Shown in pieces: positions 1 to 6,925 of a DNA stretch of 10,158 nt. Each line of letters opens with the position of its first letter. The first letter of the stretch is position 1. This DNA is from Elusimicrobiota bacterium (GTDB lineage Bacteria; RUG730), in contig JAIRLV010000067.1 of the NCBI GenBank assembly GCA_031259185.1, positions 1 through 10,158 on the forward strand, written 5' to 3'. The position numbers and the translations under genes are program-made. Under the pieces are notes generated by a model that worked only from the letters and a program-made list of their open reading frames with translations, searched no databases and was not told the origin of the DNA.

Positions 1-455
1 CTAAAACAATAGACGAAATCATAAATTATATGATAGAATTAGATAAAATAACAGAAAAATATGGAAATGCAAGGATACTTTTTAGCCTTAATCTTTTGAC
101 ACAAGATTCTCCAACAATCAACAAGAACCTTACAAATGTAATTTTATTAAGCAGAGATTTGGATGAATGCGTAAGGAATTTCATTTTCAAAGAAAAAAAT
201 TATAATCTTGATATAGAAAGTGAAATTTTATATTTGTCTGGATTTTTTAAAAGATATTCAAAATTTTTTGATACTGCATCTGCAAAAAATTTTATTCACA
301 AGATTAACAATTCGGAAAATTTAAATGACTTTGAAAAAAATATTATAATTTTTTTACTTGATTATGTCAGAGAAGCTGACAAACAGTTTTTATTAAATAA
401 CAAATATGTAATTGTTTTTAATAAAGATGATTATTTATTAAATTTTATTAAATAA
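1..455 (+). CDS. 3' part of an unrecognised protein gene (5' end outside window)
   Basis: The frame is open from the first full codon at base 3 to a TAA at 453-455. The first ATG is at base 30, but no stop precedes it in frame and there is no Shine-Dalgarno sequence before it; the residues KTIDEIINY precede that Met. The gene therefore probably starts upstream of the window. The visible part (about 150 residues) is rich in Asn, Lys, Ile and Phe, looks largely helical, and has no signal peptide, membrane segment, Cys pair or nucleotide-binding motif that I can see. I do not recognise the family. It is not rpsU, the small basic S21 gene that often precedes dnaG. A spacer of about 200 nt and a promoter separate it from dnaG, so it is probably a separate transcription unit. 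Confidence 0.7.
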   Translation, partial: KTIDEIINYMIELDKITEKYGNARILFSLNLLTQDSPTINKNLTNVILLSRDLDECVRNFIFKEKNYNLDIESEILYLSGFFKRYSKFFDTASAKNFIHKINNSENLNDFEKNIIIFLLDYVREADKQFLLNNKYVIVFNKDDYLLNFIK

Positions 456-482
456 AAATTTATGAAAAATTTATTTTTTTTT
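450..482 (+). terminator. weak AT-only hairpin plus T-run after the first gene
   Basis: AAATAAA (450-456) can pair with TTTATTT (470-476) around a 13-nt loop, and Ts continue to 482. The stem is 7 bp, all A-T, and overlaps the stop codon. In such an AT-rich genome this could arise by chance, so it is only a candidate intrinsic terminator. Confidence 0.25.
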
Positions 483-579
483 GTCAAAAATAAAATCAAA
501 ATAAATTTTTATTGTAATCTAAAAAATTGTTTATTTCTTTTATTATCCAAACCTAATTTTTAGATACATTTAATTTTTT

Positions 580-609
580 TTTACAATAATGTTAAAAATA
601 ATGTATAAT
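580..609 (+). promoter_or_regulatory. sigma-70-type promoter for dnaG-rpoD
   Basis: The -35 box TTTACA (580-585) matches TTGACA at 5 of 6 positions. It is followed by an 18-nt spacer and a perfect -10 box TATAAT (604-609). Transcription would begin near 616, leaving a leader of about 43 nt before the dnaG ATG. No operator repeat is evident. Chance TATAAT boxes are common at this base composition; the paired -35 and the position raise confidence. Confidence 0.55.
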
Positions 610-658
610 AATACTACCTAATTATTTAAAATTTTTTTAATGAGATGGACTAAAAAAA

Positions 659-2452
659 ATGAAATTTTCAAATGATATTATTCATAAAATTTTACAAAGT
701 ATAGATATAGTAGATATTATTCAAGACTTTGTTATTTTAAAAAAAACAGGCTCAAATTTCAAAGGCTTATGTCCTTTTCACAACGAAAAAACTCCGTCTT
801 TTATTGTAAGTCAAGAAAAGCAAATATATCATTGTTTTGGTTGTAATGAAGGAGGAAATGCAATAACGTTTTTAATGAAAATGGAACATTTAACTTTTGT
901 GGAAACTATCATAGAGCTCGCTAATAAATTAGGAATAAAGTTGGAGAACGAAAACAATTTTTCAGCTTATAATAATCTATCAAAAAAAGACGATTTACAT
1001 AAAATAAATGCTAAAATAGGAGAATATTATCATAAATTTTTATTAAAATCCAAAAATGCTGAAGATGCCAGAAAATATTTAAAAACAAGAGATGTAGACG
1101 ACGAAACCATAAAAATATTTATGTTAGGATATGCAGACAACAATTATAATAATATTTATAGCCATGCTATAAAAGACAGGTTAGATATTGATGTTCTAGA
1201 AAAACTTTCTTTAATAAAAAAAGACCAAAATACTAAATATTATGATTTTTTTAGAAATAGAATAATTTTCCCAATAAAAAATGTAAAAGGGCAAATAATA
1301 GCCTTTGGAGGCAGGGTTTTAGACGATAGCTTACCTAAATATATAAATTCTGCCGAAACTGAGATTTTTAAAAAAAATTCTTCATTATATGCATTAGATA
1401 TTGCATTACAGCATATAAAAGCTGAAAATAAAATTTTGATTTTGGAAGGATATATGGATGTGATAACGCTATATTCAAATGGTATTAAAAATTCGGTTGC
1501 CACACTGGGAACAGCGCTTGGGGAAAATCACCTAAATTTGATAAGGCGTTATACACAAAACATTATTTTAATATTTGACGGAGACGATGCTGGAATAAAA
1601 GCTAGTATTAGATCTACGGATCTTTTTTTAAATTCGGCTCTTTTTGTAAAAATCGTTTTACTTCCAGATAAATTAGATCCAGACGAATTTATAAAAATAT
1701 ATGGAACAGAAAAATTTTTGGAACTCATCAATAACGCGCAAGATGAAATCGCTTATAGAATAGATATATTATTAAAAAAATATGATATTTCTAAATTTGA
1801 TGAAAAAGAAAAATTTTTAATAAGTGTTTTTGAAATGCTTATTTTGATAGAAAATAAATTTAAATTAGATTATGCGATTAAAAAAATTTCTGATATTTCA
1901 AAAGAAAAAATTGAGAATATAGTTGTTGAATTTAAAAAATTTCAGACTAAAAACAAAAAAAAATATTTGATAAAAGGGAAAAAGGTGTTAAATAATATTG
2001 ATAGCTATGGAGCTTTGCCAATTACAACAAATAGTATACAAATAGAACAAGATCTATTAGGGTTTTTAATAAAAAATCCTCAAAATATAGAAAAAGCAAA
2101 CAAAATAATACCTTTAGAATGGATAAAATCAAATAATGTTAAAAATATATTAAAGTTTTTATTTGCAAACAAAATAGAATTTTCAAAATTATCAACTACT
2201 GATGCAATAAGGAAAATATACTTAGAATTTTTAATTAATAACGAAGAACTAGATGACAAAGCTTTAAAAGATTTTTTTTCTAAACTGATTTTATTAAAAA
2301 ATATAAAAGATGATATTACTGAATTTGCTGAAAAACTAAAACAAAAATTTTTTAAAGATAAATTAGAAATGTTGAGGCATAGTAATAAGATAGAAGATAT
2401 ACTTGAACTTTATAAATTATCTAAACAACTTAAATCAAGAGGAGCCGTATAA
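659..2452 (+). CDS. dnaG: DNA primase DnaG
   Basis: This is the replicative primase, which makes RNA primers for Okazaki fragments and works with the DnaB helicase. The 597 residues are close to the usual length (E. coli 581). The N-terminal CHC2 zinc-binding domain shows C38, H41, C59 and C62 within CPFH and CFGC. The RNA-polymerase core includes the FGGRV motif (about 216-220). The Toprim domain carries the catalytic acids E263 (EGYMD) and D307/D309 (DGDDAG), almost the same positions as in E. coli. From about 460 to the end lies a helical C-terminal region typical of the DnaB-interacting domain. The chosen start gives the expected beginning of the family; the ribosome-binding site is weak (GATGG, about 10 nt upstream), and an ATG at 645 is closed by a stop after two codons. 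rpoD follows after 2 nt, so the two are surely cotranscribed. Confidence 0.97.
   Translation: MKFSNDIIHKILQSIDIVDIIQDFVILKKTGSNFKGLCPFHNEKTPSFIVSQEKQIYHCFGCNEGGNAITFLMKMEHLTFVETIIELANKLGIKLENENNFSAYNNLSKKDDLHKINAKIGEYYHKFLLKSKNAEDARKYLKTRDVDDETIKIFMLGYADNNYNNIYSHAIKDRLDIDVLEKLSLIKKDQNTKYYDFFRNRIIFPIKNVKGQIIAFGGRVLDDSLPKYINSAETEIFKKNSSLYALDIALQHIKAENKILILEGYMDVITLYSNGIKNSVATLGTALGENHLNLIRRYTQNIILIFDGDDAGIKASIRSTDLFLNSALFVKIVLLPDKLDPDEFIKIYGTEKFLELINNAQDEIAYRIDILLKKYDISKFDEKEKFLISVFEMLILIENKFKLDYAIKKISDISKEKIENIVVEFKKFQTKNKKKYLIKGKKVLNNIDSYGALPITTNSIQIEQDLLGFLIKNPQNIEKANKIIPLEWIKSNNVKNILKFLFANKIEFSKLSTTDAIRKIYLEFLINNEELDDKALKDFFSKLILLKNIKDDITEFAEKLKQKFFKDKLEMLRHSNKIEDILELYKLSKQLKSRGAV
2437..2444 (+). 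promoter_or_regulatory. strong ribosome-binding site for rpoD inside dnaG
   Basis: AAGAGGAG lies in the last codons of dnaG, 10 nt before the rpoD ATG at 2455. It is much stronger than the dnaG site. It fixes the rpoD start and suggests that sigma factor is made at a higher rate than primase from the shared mRNA. Confidence 0.75.
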
Positions 2453-2454
2453 AT

Positions 2455-4308
2455 ATGACAATCAAAAAAAAAATTAAAAGAGTGAAAAAAAAGAATCTTT
2501 TTGATTCTGACAATGATATATTAAATTTAATAAAACTAGGAAAAAAGAAAAAGAGTTTATCATATAATGAAATAGAAAATAGTATTGCAAAAAAACAATT
2601 GACAACAGAGGAAATGGATGATATTGTTATAAAATTTGCAAAATTAGGCATAAATATTAAAAATAATAATGATAACTATTTCACTGATAATGTAGTAGAG
2701 TTTGGAGATGATGATGAATTTTTGGAAGATAGCGACATAGATTTGAATAACATAAAATATATTGATAATTATGAATCCGACAATCTTTATTATAAAGAAG
2801 AAAAAGATATAGAAATTATAGAAGACAACAATACGGATTATAAATTAAATGATTCAATAAAACTATATTTATCACAAATGGGGAAAGTTCCTTTATTAAG
2901 TAGAGAACAGGAAATTGTAATTGCAAAAAGAATAAAAGATAATGAAAAGATACTTCAAACATTAGTTTTAAGATCTCCTATTACATTAAAAGAAATAAAA
3001 CATTGGGAAACTTTGCTCAAAGATGATGAAATGACACCAAAAGAATTAATGCCAAGAGGTAAAAAGAGTGATGAAGTTTTGCAAAATATGCGAGATAAAA
3101 TGGAAGATATTGCAGATTTAATAAAAAAAACTGAAGAAAAATTAAATTCTGTTAATGAAAAAATAAATAAAGAAACAAATATAGAAAAAAAACAAAAACT
3201 AAAAATAAAATTAAAGGAACAACAAGAAATAATAATTGACAATATAATTGGCTTAAATCTAAATTTTGATAAGATGCAAAATTTAGTTAATAGAATCAAA
3301 GAGATTGCCAACCAAACAAAAATTTACAAAAACGAAATAAAAATTATAGAAAAACAAATAAAAAAAATTAATAAAGAAGATTTAAAAAATTTATTAAAAT
3401 CAAAAAAAATTACAGATAAAAATTTTGAAGAAAAAAGTATGCTGGCTAGAGACGAAGCAGAAGTAAAAATAAGGGAACTAGATATATTTGAAAAAAAATT
3501 GACTAATATAGAAAGCTCTAAAGGAATTTCATATGAAGAATTACAAAAAACAAACGAAAAAATTATAGACCTAGAAGAAAAAATTAAAAATGATAAGATG
3601 CATCTAATAAAAGCAAATTTAAGATTGGTTGTGAGTATAGCCAAAAAACATGTCAATTCAAATTTATCATTACTCGATATTATTCAGGAAGGAAGTATCG
3701 GTCTCATAAAAGCTGTTGATAAATTCGAATATAAAAGAGGCTTCAAATTTTCTACGTATGCGACTTGGTGGATAAGGCAATCAATAAATAGAGCGATAGC
3801 AGATCAATCCAGAACTATTAGAATTCCAGTTCATATGAAGGAAATGATCGGTAAATTGGGAAAAGTTTCTAGGAAGTTTAGACAAGAAAAAGGAAGAGAA
3901 CCTACCCTAGAAGAATATTCGCAAAAAATGAAAATACCGCCAGATAAAATAAAGTCTGTTCTAAAAATAATGATGGATCCTATTTCTTTAACAACTCCAA
4001 CTAGCGAAGATGACGATAGTTTTCTAGAAGATTTTATTGAAGATAAAAACCAAGTTACGCCTGCTAAAAAATCTGCCGATGGATTAAAGACGCAAGCGAT
4101 AAATGATATATTGAAAACATTGACGCCAAAAGAGGCTGAAATTATAAAATTGAGATTTGGCATTGGTTCAGGTTATCCTAGGACGTTAGAAGAAGTTGGA
4201 AAAATTTTTGATGTTACAAGAGAAAGAGTTCGGCAAATAGAAGTTAAAGCTTTGAAAAAATTAAAACATCCTTCTAGAAGTAGATTTTTATATGAATATT
4301 TGGATTGA
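2455..4308 (+). CDS. rpoD: primary RNA polymerase sigma factor RpoD (sigma-70, group 1)
   Basis: The housekeeping sigma factor directs RNA polymerase to -35/-10 promoters. Its 617 residues match the long group-1 form. The Lys-rich N-terminus and acidic stretch (about 80-125) fit region 1.1. Region 1.2 starts at about 133 ([21 protein letters not shown]). A highly charged, probably coiled-coil non-conserved region runs to about 380. Region 2 (383-455) holds the core-binding and -10 recognition sequence, including W438 and W439 of YATWWIRQ. Region 3 spans about 457-540, with the sigma finger around DPISL (508-512) and the acidic [12 protein letters not shown]. Region 4 (about 550-617) ends in the -35-reading helix-turn-helix [20 protein letters not shown] (577-596). 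Both promoter types in this window (TTGACA/TAAAAT, TTTACA/TATAAT) fit such a sigma factor. The stop codon is part of the next promoter. Confidence 0.98.
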   Translation: MTIKKKIKRVKKKNLFDSDNDILNLIKLGKKKKSLSYNEIENSIAKKQLTTEEMDDIVIKFAKLGINIKNNNDNYFTDNVVEFGDDDEFLEDSDIDLNNIKYIDNYESDNLYYKEEKDIEIIEDNNTDYKLNDSIKLYLSQMGKVPLLSREQEIVIAKRIKDNEKILQTLVLRSPITLKEIKHWETLLKDDEMTPKELMPRGKKSDEVLQNMRDKMEDIADLIKKTEEKLNSVNEKINKETNIEKKQKLKIKLKEQQEIIIDNIIGLNLNFDKMQNLVNRIKEIANQTKIYKNEIKIIEKQIKKINKEDLKNLLKSKKITDKNFEEKSMLARDEAEVKIRELDIFEKKLTNIESSKGISYEELQKTNEKIIDLEEKIKNDKMHLIKANLRLVVSIAKKHVNSNLSLLDIIQEGSIGLIKAVDKFEYKRGFKFSTYATWWIRQSINRAIADQSRTIRIPVHMKEMIGKLGKVSRKFRQEKGREPTLEEYSQKMKIPPDKIKSVLKIMMDPISLTTPTSEDDDSFLEDFIEDKNQVTPAKKSADGLKTQAINDILKTLTPKEAEIIKLRFGIGSGYPRTLEEVGKIFDVTRERVRQIEVKALKKLKHPSRSRFLYEYLD

Positions 4309-4333
4309 CAACTTTCAAAAAAAATGTTAAAAT
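4305..4333 (+). promoter_or_regulatory. near-consensus promoter of the tRNA gene
   Basis: A perfect -35 box TTGACA (4305-4310), exactly 17 nt of spacer, and the -10 box TAAAAT (4328-4333) with an extended -10 TG at 4325-4326. The start point would be near 4340, about 14 nt before the mature tRNA. The -35 box contains the rpoD stop TGA (4306-4308), so the promoter is packed against the end of rpoD. It is the best promoter in the window, as expected for a stable RNA gene. Confidence 0.8.
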
Positions 4334-4353
4334 AAAAAATGACCTTTTTAAAA

Positions 4354-4427
4354 GGGACCATAGCTCAGTTGGTCAGAGCAACTGACTCATAATCAGTGGG
4401 TCGTAGGTTCAAGTCCTACTGGTCCCA
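4354..4427 (+). tRNA. tRNA with anticodon CAT (tRNA-Ile2 or elongator tRNA-Met)
   Basis: A complete 74-nt cloverleaf: acceptor GGGACCA/TGGTCCC (4354-4360, 4420-4426), D stem GCTC/GAGC, anticodon stem ACTGA/TCAGT around the loop CTCATAA with anticodon CAT at 4388-4390, variable loop GGGTC, T stem GTAGG/CCTAC with loop TTCAAGT, discriminator A at 4427. All stems are perfect. The 3' CCA is not encoded (ATA follows), so CCA must be added enzymatically. G1-C72 pairing argues against initiator tRNA-fMet. CAT may be read as elongator Met or, after TilS converts C34 to lysidine, as Ile for AUA codons. The TCGTAGGTTCAAGTCCTAC arm resembles Ile2 tRNAs I know from Firmicutes, so I lean to Ile2, but only slightly. 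No terminator is seen before the next gene, which may be read from the same promoter. Confidence 0.95.
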
Positions 4428-4470
4428 ATAAACTTTAGAAATACAAGCCAATGTTAGGAATAACTAAATA

Positions 4471-5184
4471 ATGTTAAATAACTTAGAAGCCATTTTAAAG
4501 CTACAAGATACAGACAAAAAAATACAAGATGTCAAAAATAAAATTCAAAACATTCCAAGCATTTTAAAATCAACTCAAGATATATTAAATAATGAAATTA
4601 TTGTTTTAGAAAATATAAAAAAGAATCTAGCTGACAACCAATCAAAAAGACAAGATTTAGAAACAGAATTGTCAAGAATAGAAAAAAATATTGAAAACTA
4701 TAATTTAGAATTAAATACGGTAAAAAGTAATGATAAATATAAAACTATTATAGAGATTATAAAAACTGAAAAACTGAAACAAAGTGAAATTGAAGATAAA
4801 GTTTTAGCGTATTTTGAAACTCTTGACAAAATTAATTCAGATTTAAAAAATCAGAAGGAAAAAATAAAAAAATTAGAAGTAGAATTATCAAACAAAGAAA
4901 AAGAAATAAATACAGAAAAAAAAATATTAGAGCAAGAAAATATTGAGTTAGAAAAATCACGACAAGAATTAACCAAAATTATTGATGATAAAAATTTTAT
5001 GGGAATATATGATAAAATCAGAACTCATCACAATGGCATCGGGATTGTTTGCGTAGATATGGAATCACACTCTTGTACTTCTTGTAACATGCATTTGCCT
5101 TTACAAAAAATTAACGAGATTTTGCAAACAAATGGACCAGTTTTGTGCGAGAATTGTAGTAAAATTTTATATATTAAACAATAA
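4471..5184 (+). CDS. coiled-coil protein with C-terminal C4-type zinc ribbon (DUF164/CT398-like)
   Basis: The 237 residues fall in two parts. Residues about 5-180 form a long charged coiled coil (heptad-like Lys/Glu/Leu/Ile), typical of the helical hairpin in this family. Residues 202-229 form a zinc ribbon with C202-x-x-C205 and C226-x-x-C229. This layout and length match the widespread DUF164/zf-RING_7 family (Chlamydia CT398, Helicobacter HP0958/FlgZ). Members have been linked to the sigma-54 factor RpoN and, in Helicobacter, to flagellin mRNA; for most bacteria the role is unknown, and nothing here points to flagella. There is no signal peptide, so it is cytoplasmic. The start follows AGGA (4456-4459) by 11 nt. 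It lies downstream of the tRNA in the same direction and may depend on its promoter or on read-through. Confidence 0.85.
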   Translation: MLNNLEAILKLQDTDKKIQDVKNKIQNIPSILKSTQDILNNEIIVLENIKKNLADNQSKRQDLETELSRIEKNIENYNLELNTVKSNDKYKTIIEIIKTEKLKQSEIEDKVLAYFETLDKINSDLKNQKEKIKKLEVELSNKEKEINTEKKILEQENIELEKSRQELTKIIDDKNFMGIYDKIRTHHNGIGIVCVDMESHSCTSCNMHLPLQKINEILQTNGPVLCENCSKILYIKQ

Positions 5185-5185
5185 T

Positions 5186-5211
5186 AATTAAAACATTTTA
5201 ATATTATTTTT
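5186..5211. terminator. AT hairpin between convergent genes, possibly bidirectional
   Basis: The stem ATTAAAA (5187-5192 core) pairs with TTTTAAT (5197-5202) around ACAT and is followed by TTATTTTT (5204-5211). It sits in the 34 nt between the stop of the zinc-ribbon gene and the stop of the convergent SpoVG-like gene. On the other strand the stem is followed by a shorter T-rich stretch. The position is ideal for an intrinsic terminator, but the stem has no G-C pairs. Confidence 0.45.
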
Positions 5212-5218
5212 ATGTATG

Positions 5219-5872
5219 TCAAAAATCTTGTTTTTCATATTTTTCTAAAATATTTTTTTCAATTCTATCTTTTAACTTCTGATTTAAAAAATAAATTTGA
5301 TTATGATAATAGTTATCTATCTTCTCTGCTGGATATGCAATCCATTTATTTTTGCCTTTTTTCCCAGCCATAATTCCTAAAACTATGATAAATTTGTTAT
5401 CAATTAATAAATCAACATTGGCAAGTCTAGTCCCTTTTGTTTCAAGTTTTGTAATTTTTTTGACTTCAAAATTAACGCTTTCCGTGTTAAATTCAAAATT
5501 ATTTTCTAAATATTTCTCTTTTTTAATTATATCCAAAATATGTCGTTCTAAATTTTTATCAATAAAAATTATTGAAATATATTTAATTTTATTTTTTGCT
5601 AGATAATAAGGGAATTCTATAGTTCCATCGCTATAAAATTTTATGCCTTCAATAACAAAATAATTATTCAAAATAAGTCTAATTTTTTTATAATTTTCAA
5701 AATCAATAGAAATCATGTTTGTGATTTTATATTCTTTTTGTTCAGTATTTTCAATTTTTTTAGTTTCAGCAAAAACAACAAAAGTATCATAAGAAATTAA
5801 AAAAATTAAAAATATTAAAAAAGTTAAAAATGTAAAAATGTTTATGTTCCGAAAAATTTTTATTAATTTCAT
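5219..5872 (-). CDS. exported protein with two SpoVG-like domains
   Basis: The 217 residues begin with a basic start (MKLIKIFR), a long hydrophobic core (about 10-34) and a likely signal peptidase I site V-F-A35/E36, so the protein is probably periplasmic or membrane-tethered. The mature part looks like a tandem of SpoVG-like folds. The second copy (about 137-213) is clearer: LANVDLLIDNKFIIVLGIMA, then WIAYPAEK (177-184), IYFLNQKLKDRIEKNILEKY, matching in order the SpoVG pattern of D-x-x-F-V-V-x-x-I, F-V-A-M-P-S-R-K and P-I-x-x-x-x-R-x-x-I. The first (about 48-120) has LNNYFVIEGIKF, IEFPYYLAKNK, and IIFIDKNLERHILDII at equivalent spacings. SpoVG proteins known to me are cytoplasmic, about 85-100 residues, with one domain, and bind nucleic acid. 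Start: ATG 8 nt after AGG. It lies 39 nt after the adaptor gene and is probably cotranscribed. Function unknown. Confidence 0.7.
   Translation of the reverse strand: MKLIKIFRNINIFTFLTFLIFLIFLISYDTFVVFAETKKIENTEQKEYKITNMISIDFENYKKIRLILNNYFVIEGIKFYSDGTIEFPYYLAKNKIKYISIIFIDKNLERHILDIIKKEKYLENNFEFNTESVNFEVKKITKLETKGTRLANVDLLIDNKFIIVLGIMAGKKGKNKWIAYPAEKIDNYYHNQIYFLNQKLKDRIEKNILEKYEKQDF
5795..5830 (-). repeat. 9-nt microrepeat coding FLx FLI FLI FLI in the signal peptide
   Basis: Residues 15-26 of the SpoVG-like protein are F-L-T followed by F-L-I three times; the DNA repeats with a 9-nt period (units like TTTTTAATT on the - strand). It makes up the core of the export signal. It may have grown by strand slippage. 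Confidence 0.6.
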
Positions 5873-5911
5873 ATTTTTAACCTAACAAATTTTTGGTCAT
5901 TTTTATAACAA

Positions 5912-6925
5912 TTATCCTCTCTTTTTTTTATTTGAATTATTATCTACCCCCAAAATTTCAGAGTTTTTTTTGCGCGACATATCCATTTTCATAAAACTTT
6001 TCATGCCGTTTTTATCTCCTAACGAAAAATTTTCGTTTTTCATCAAAATTTCATCTCCTTCGTCAAGTCCGGAAAGTATTTCAACTTTTTCAGCGTCTTG
6101 TAGACCTATTTTTATATCTTTTCTAATTGGACTATAATTTCCTTTTTCCTGAAGCAAAACATATGAATTTCCATAGTCATCCTCATTAATTGCCAGCCAA
6201 GGGATAGTAATTGCATTTTCTATCTCATTTATGGTTATAGCAATATTTGCAGTCATCAAAGATTTAAAAAAATCCGGAAAAGTGTCAGATTCAATTTTTA
6301 CATAATAGGTAATAACATTATTAACATTTTTGCCTTCTTCTAAAATTTGAAAAACTTTTCCTTCTACAGTTATATTTTCATATGCATCTAACGTTATAGC
6401 GGCTTTTTGTCCTACTTTTACACTTCCAATATCTGCTTCGTCAACACTAGCTAAAACTATTAATTTATCAGCCAAAGCAAATAAAATATCTGTGTTTGTT
6501 ATTGTCTGCCCTTCCACAACATTTCTTAAAATAATTTTTCCATCCATTGGCGAAATCACAGGCGTAGGTTTATAAGTATTTTCCCATTCAGCTAATTTTT
6601 CATTTTCGTTAGCTCTTACTGCATCCAAAATTGCAACTCTATCATTAGAACTAATATATGCCAAAATCTGTCCTTTTTTTACATCGTCTCCTTCATCTAC
6701 TAATAATTTATCAACCTGCCCAGAAATACTCGGCTTTATTTCCACGCGATTTAATGCAGATATCTCGCCAGTAGTTTCAACAATTTCACTAATTGAACCT
6801 ATTTTTGCTTGTATAATGGAATAGCTTATTTTTGGAGCTTTATTTTTTTCGTGTCTAAAAAATAAAACAGCGCCAAACATAATTAATACGATCAGAAAAA
6901 TAATCATAATTCTTTTTTTTCTCAT
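5912..6925 (-). CDS. periplasmic adaptor (membrane-fusion protein, HlyD/MacA/RND type) with a very short hairpin
   Basis: Membrane-fusion proteins bridge an inner-membrane pump and a TolC-type channel. The 337 residues start with a basic end and one membrane segment (about 6-23) without an obvious cleavage site, so the protein is anchored in the inner membrane. The two biotinyl-lipoyl-like halves are at about 59-92 (VEIKPSISGQVDKLLVDEGD, then VKKGQILAYI) and 121-145 (TPVISPMDGKIILRNVVEGQ). Only about 28 residues separate them, whereas canonical adaptors carry a long coiled-coil hairpin there. The beta-barrel domain (about 150-240) and membrane-proximal domain (LSGLDEGDEILMKN, to about 300) follow, then a polar, Lys-rich tail of about 40 residues. 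Its ATG overlaps the TGA of the TolC-like gene (ATGA), with GAGGAG 8 nt upstream. A pump gene is not found next to it. Alternatives: HlyD of a type I system, or MacA. Confidence 0.9.
   Translation of the reverse strand: MRKKRIMIIFLIVLIMFGAVLFFRHEKNKAPKISYSIIQAKIGSISEIVETTGEISALNRVEIKPSISGQVDKLLVDEGDDVKKGQILAYISSNDRVAILDAVRANENEKLAEWENTYKPTPVISPMDGKIILRNVVEGQTITNTDILFALADKLIVLASVDEADIGSVKVGQKAAITLDAYENITVEGKVFQILEEGKNVNNVITYYVKIESDTFPDFFKSLMTANIAITINEIENAITIPWLAINEDDYGNSYVLLQEKGNYSPIRKDIKIGLQDAEKVEILSGLDEGDEILMKNENFSLGDKNGMKSFMKMDMSRKKNSEILGVDNNSNKKKRG

Noticed and set aside
1-455. rpsU or another ribosomal gene upstream of dnaG
   Set aside because: The product is too long, not strongly basic and does not resemble S21.
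2955-4163. Several open frames of about 110 codons on the strand opposite rpoD
   Set aside because: They mirror the Lys/Glu-rich coding frame (giving Phe/Ser/Ile-rich peptides), lack ribosome-binding sites and overlap a certain gene.
5219-5872. Sporulation role suggested by the SpoVG resemblance
   Set aside because: SpoVG-type domains occur in many non-sporulating bacteria; this protein is exported, and the window shows an outer-membrane channel and no sporulation gene.
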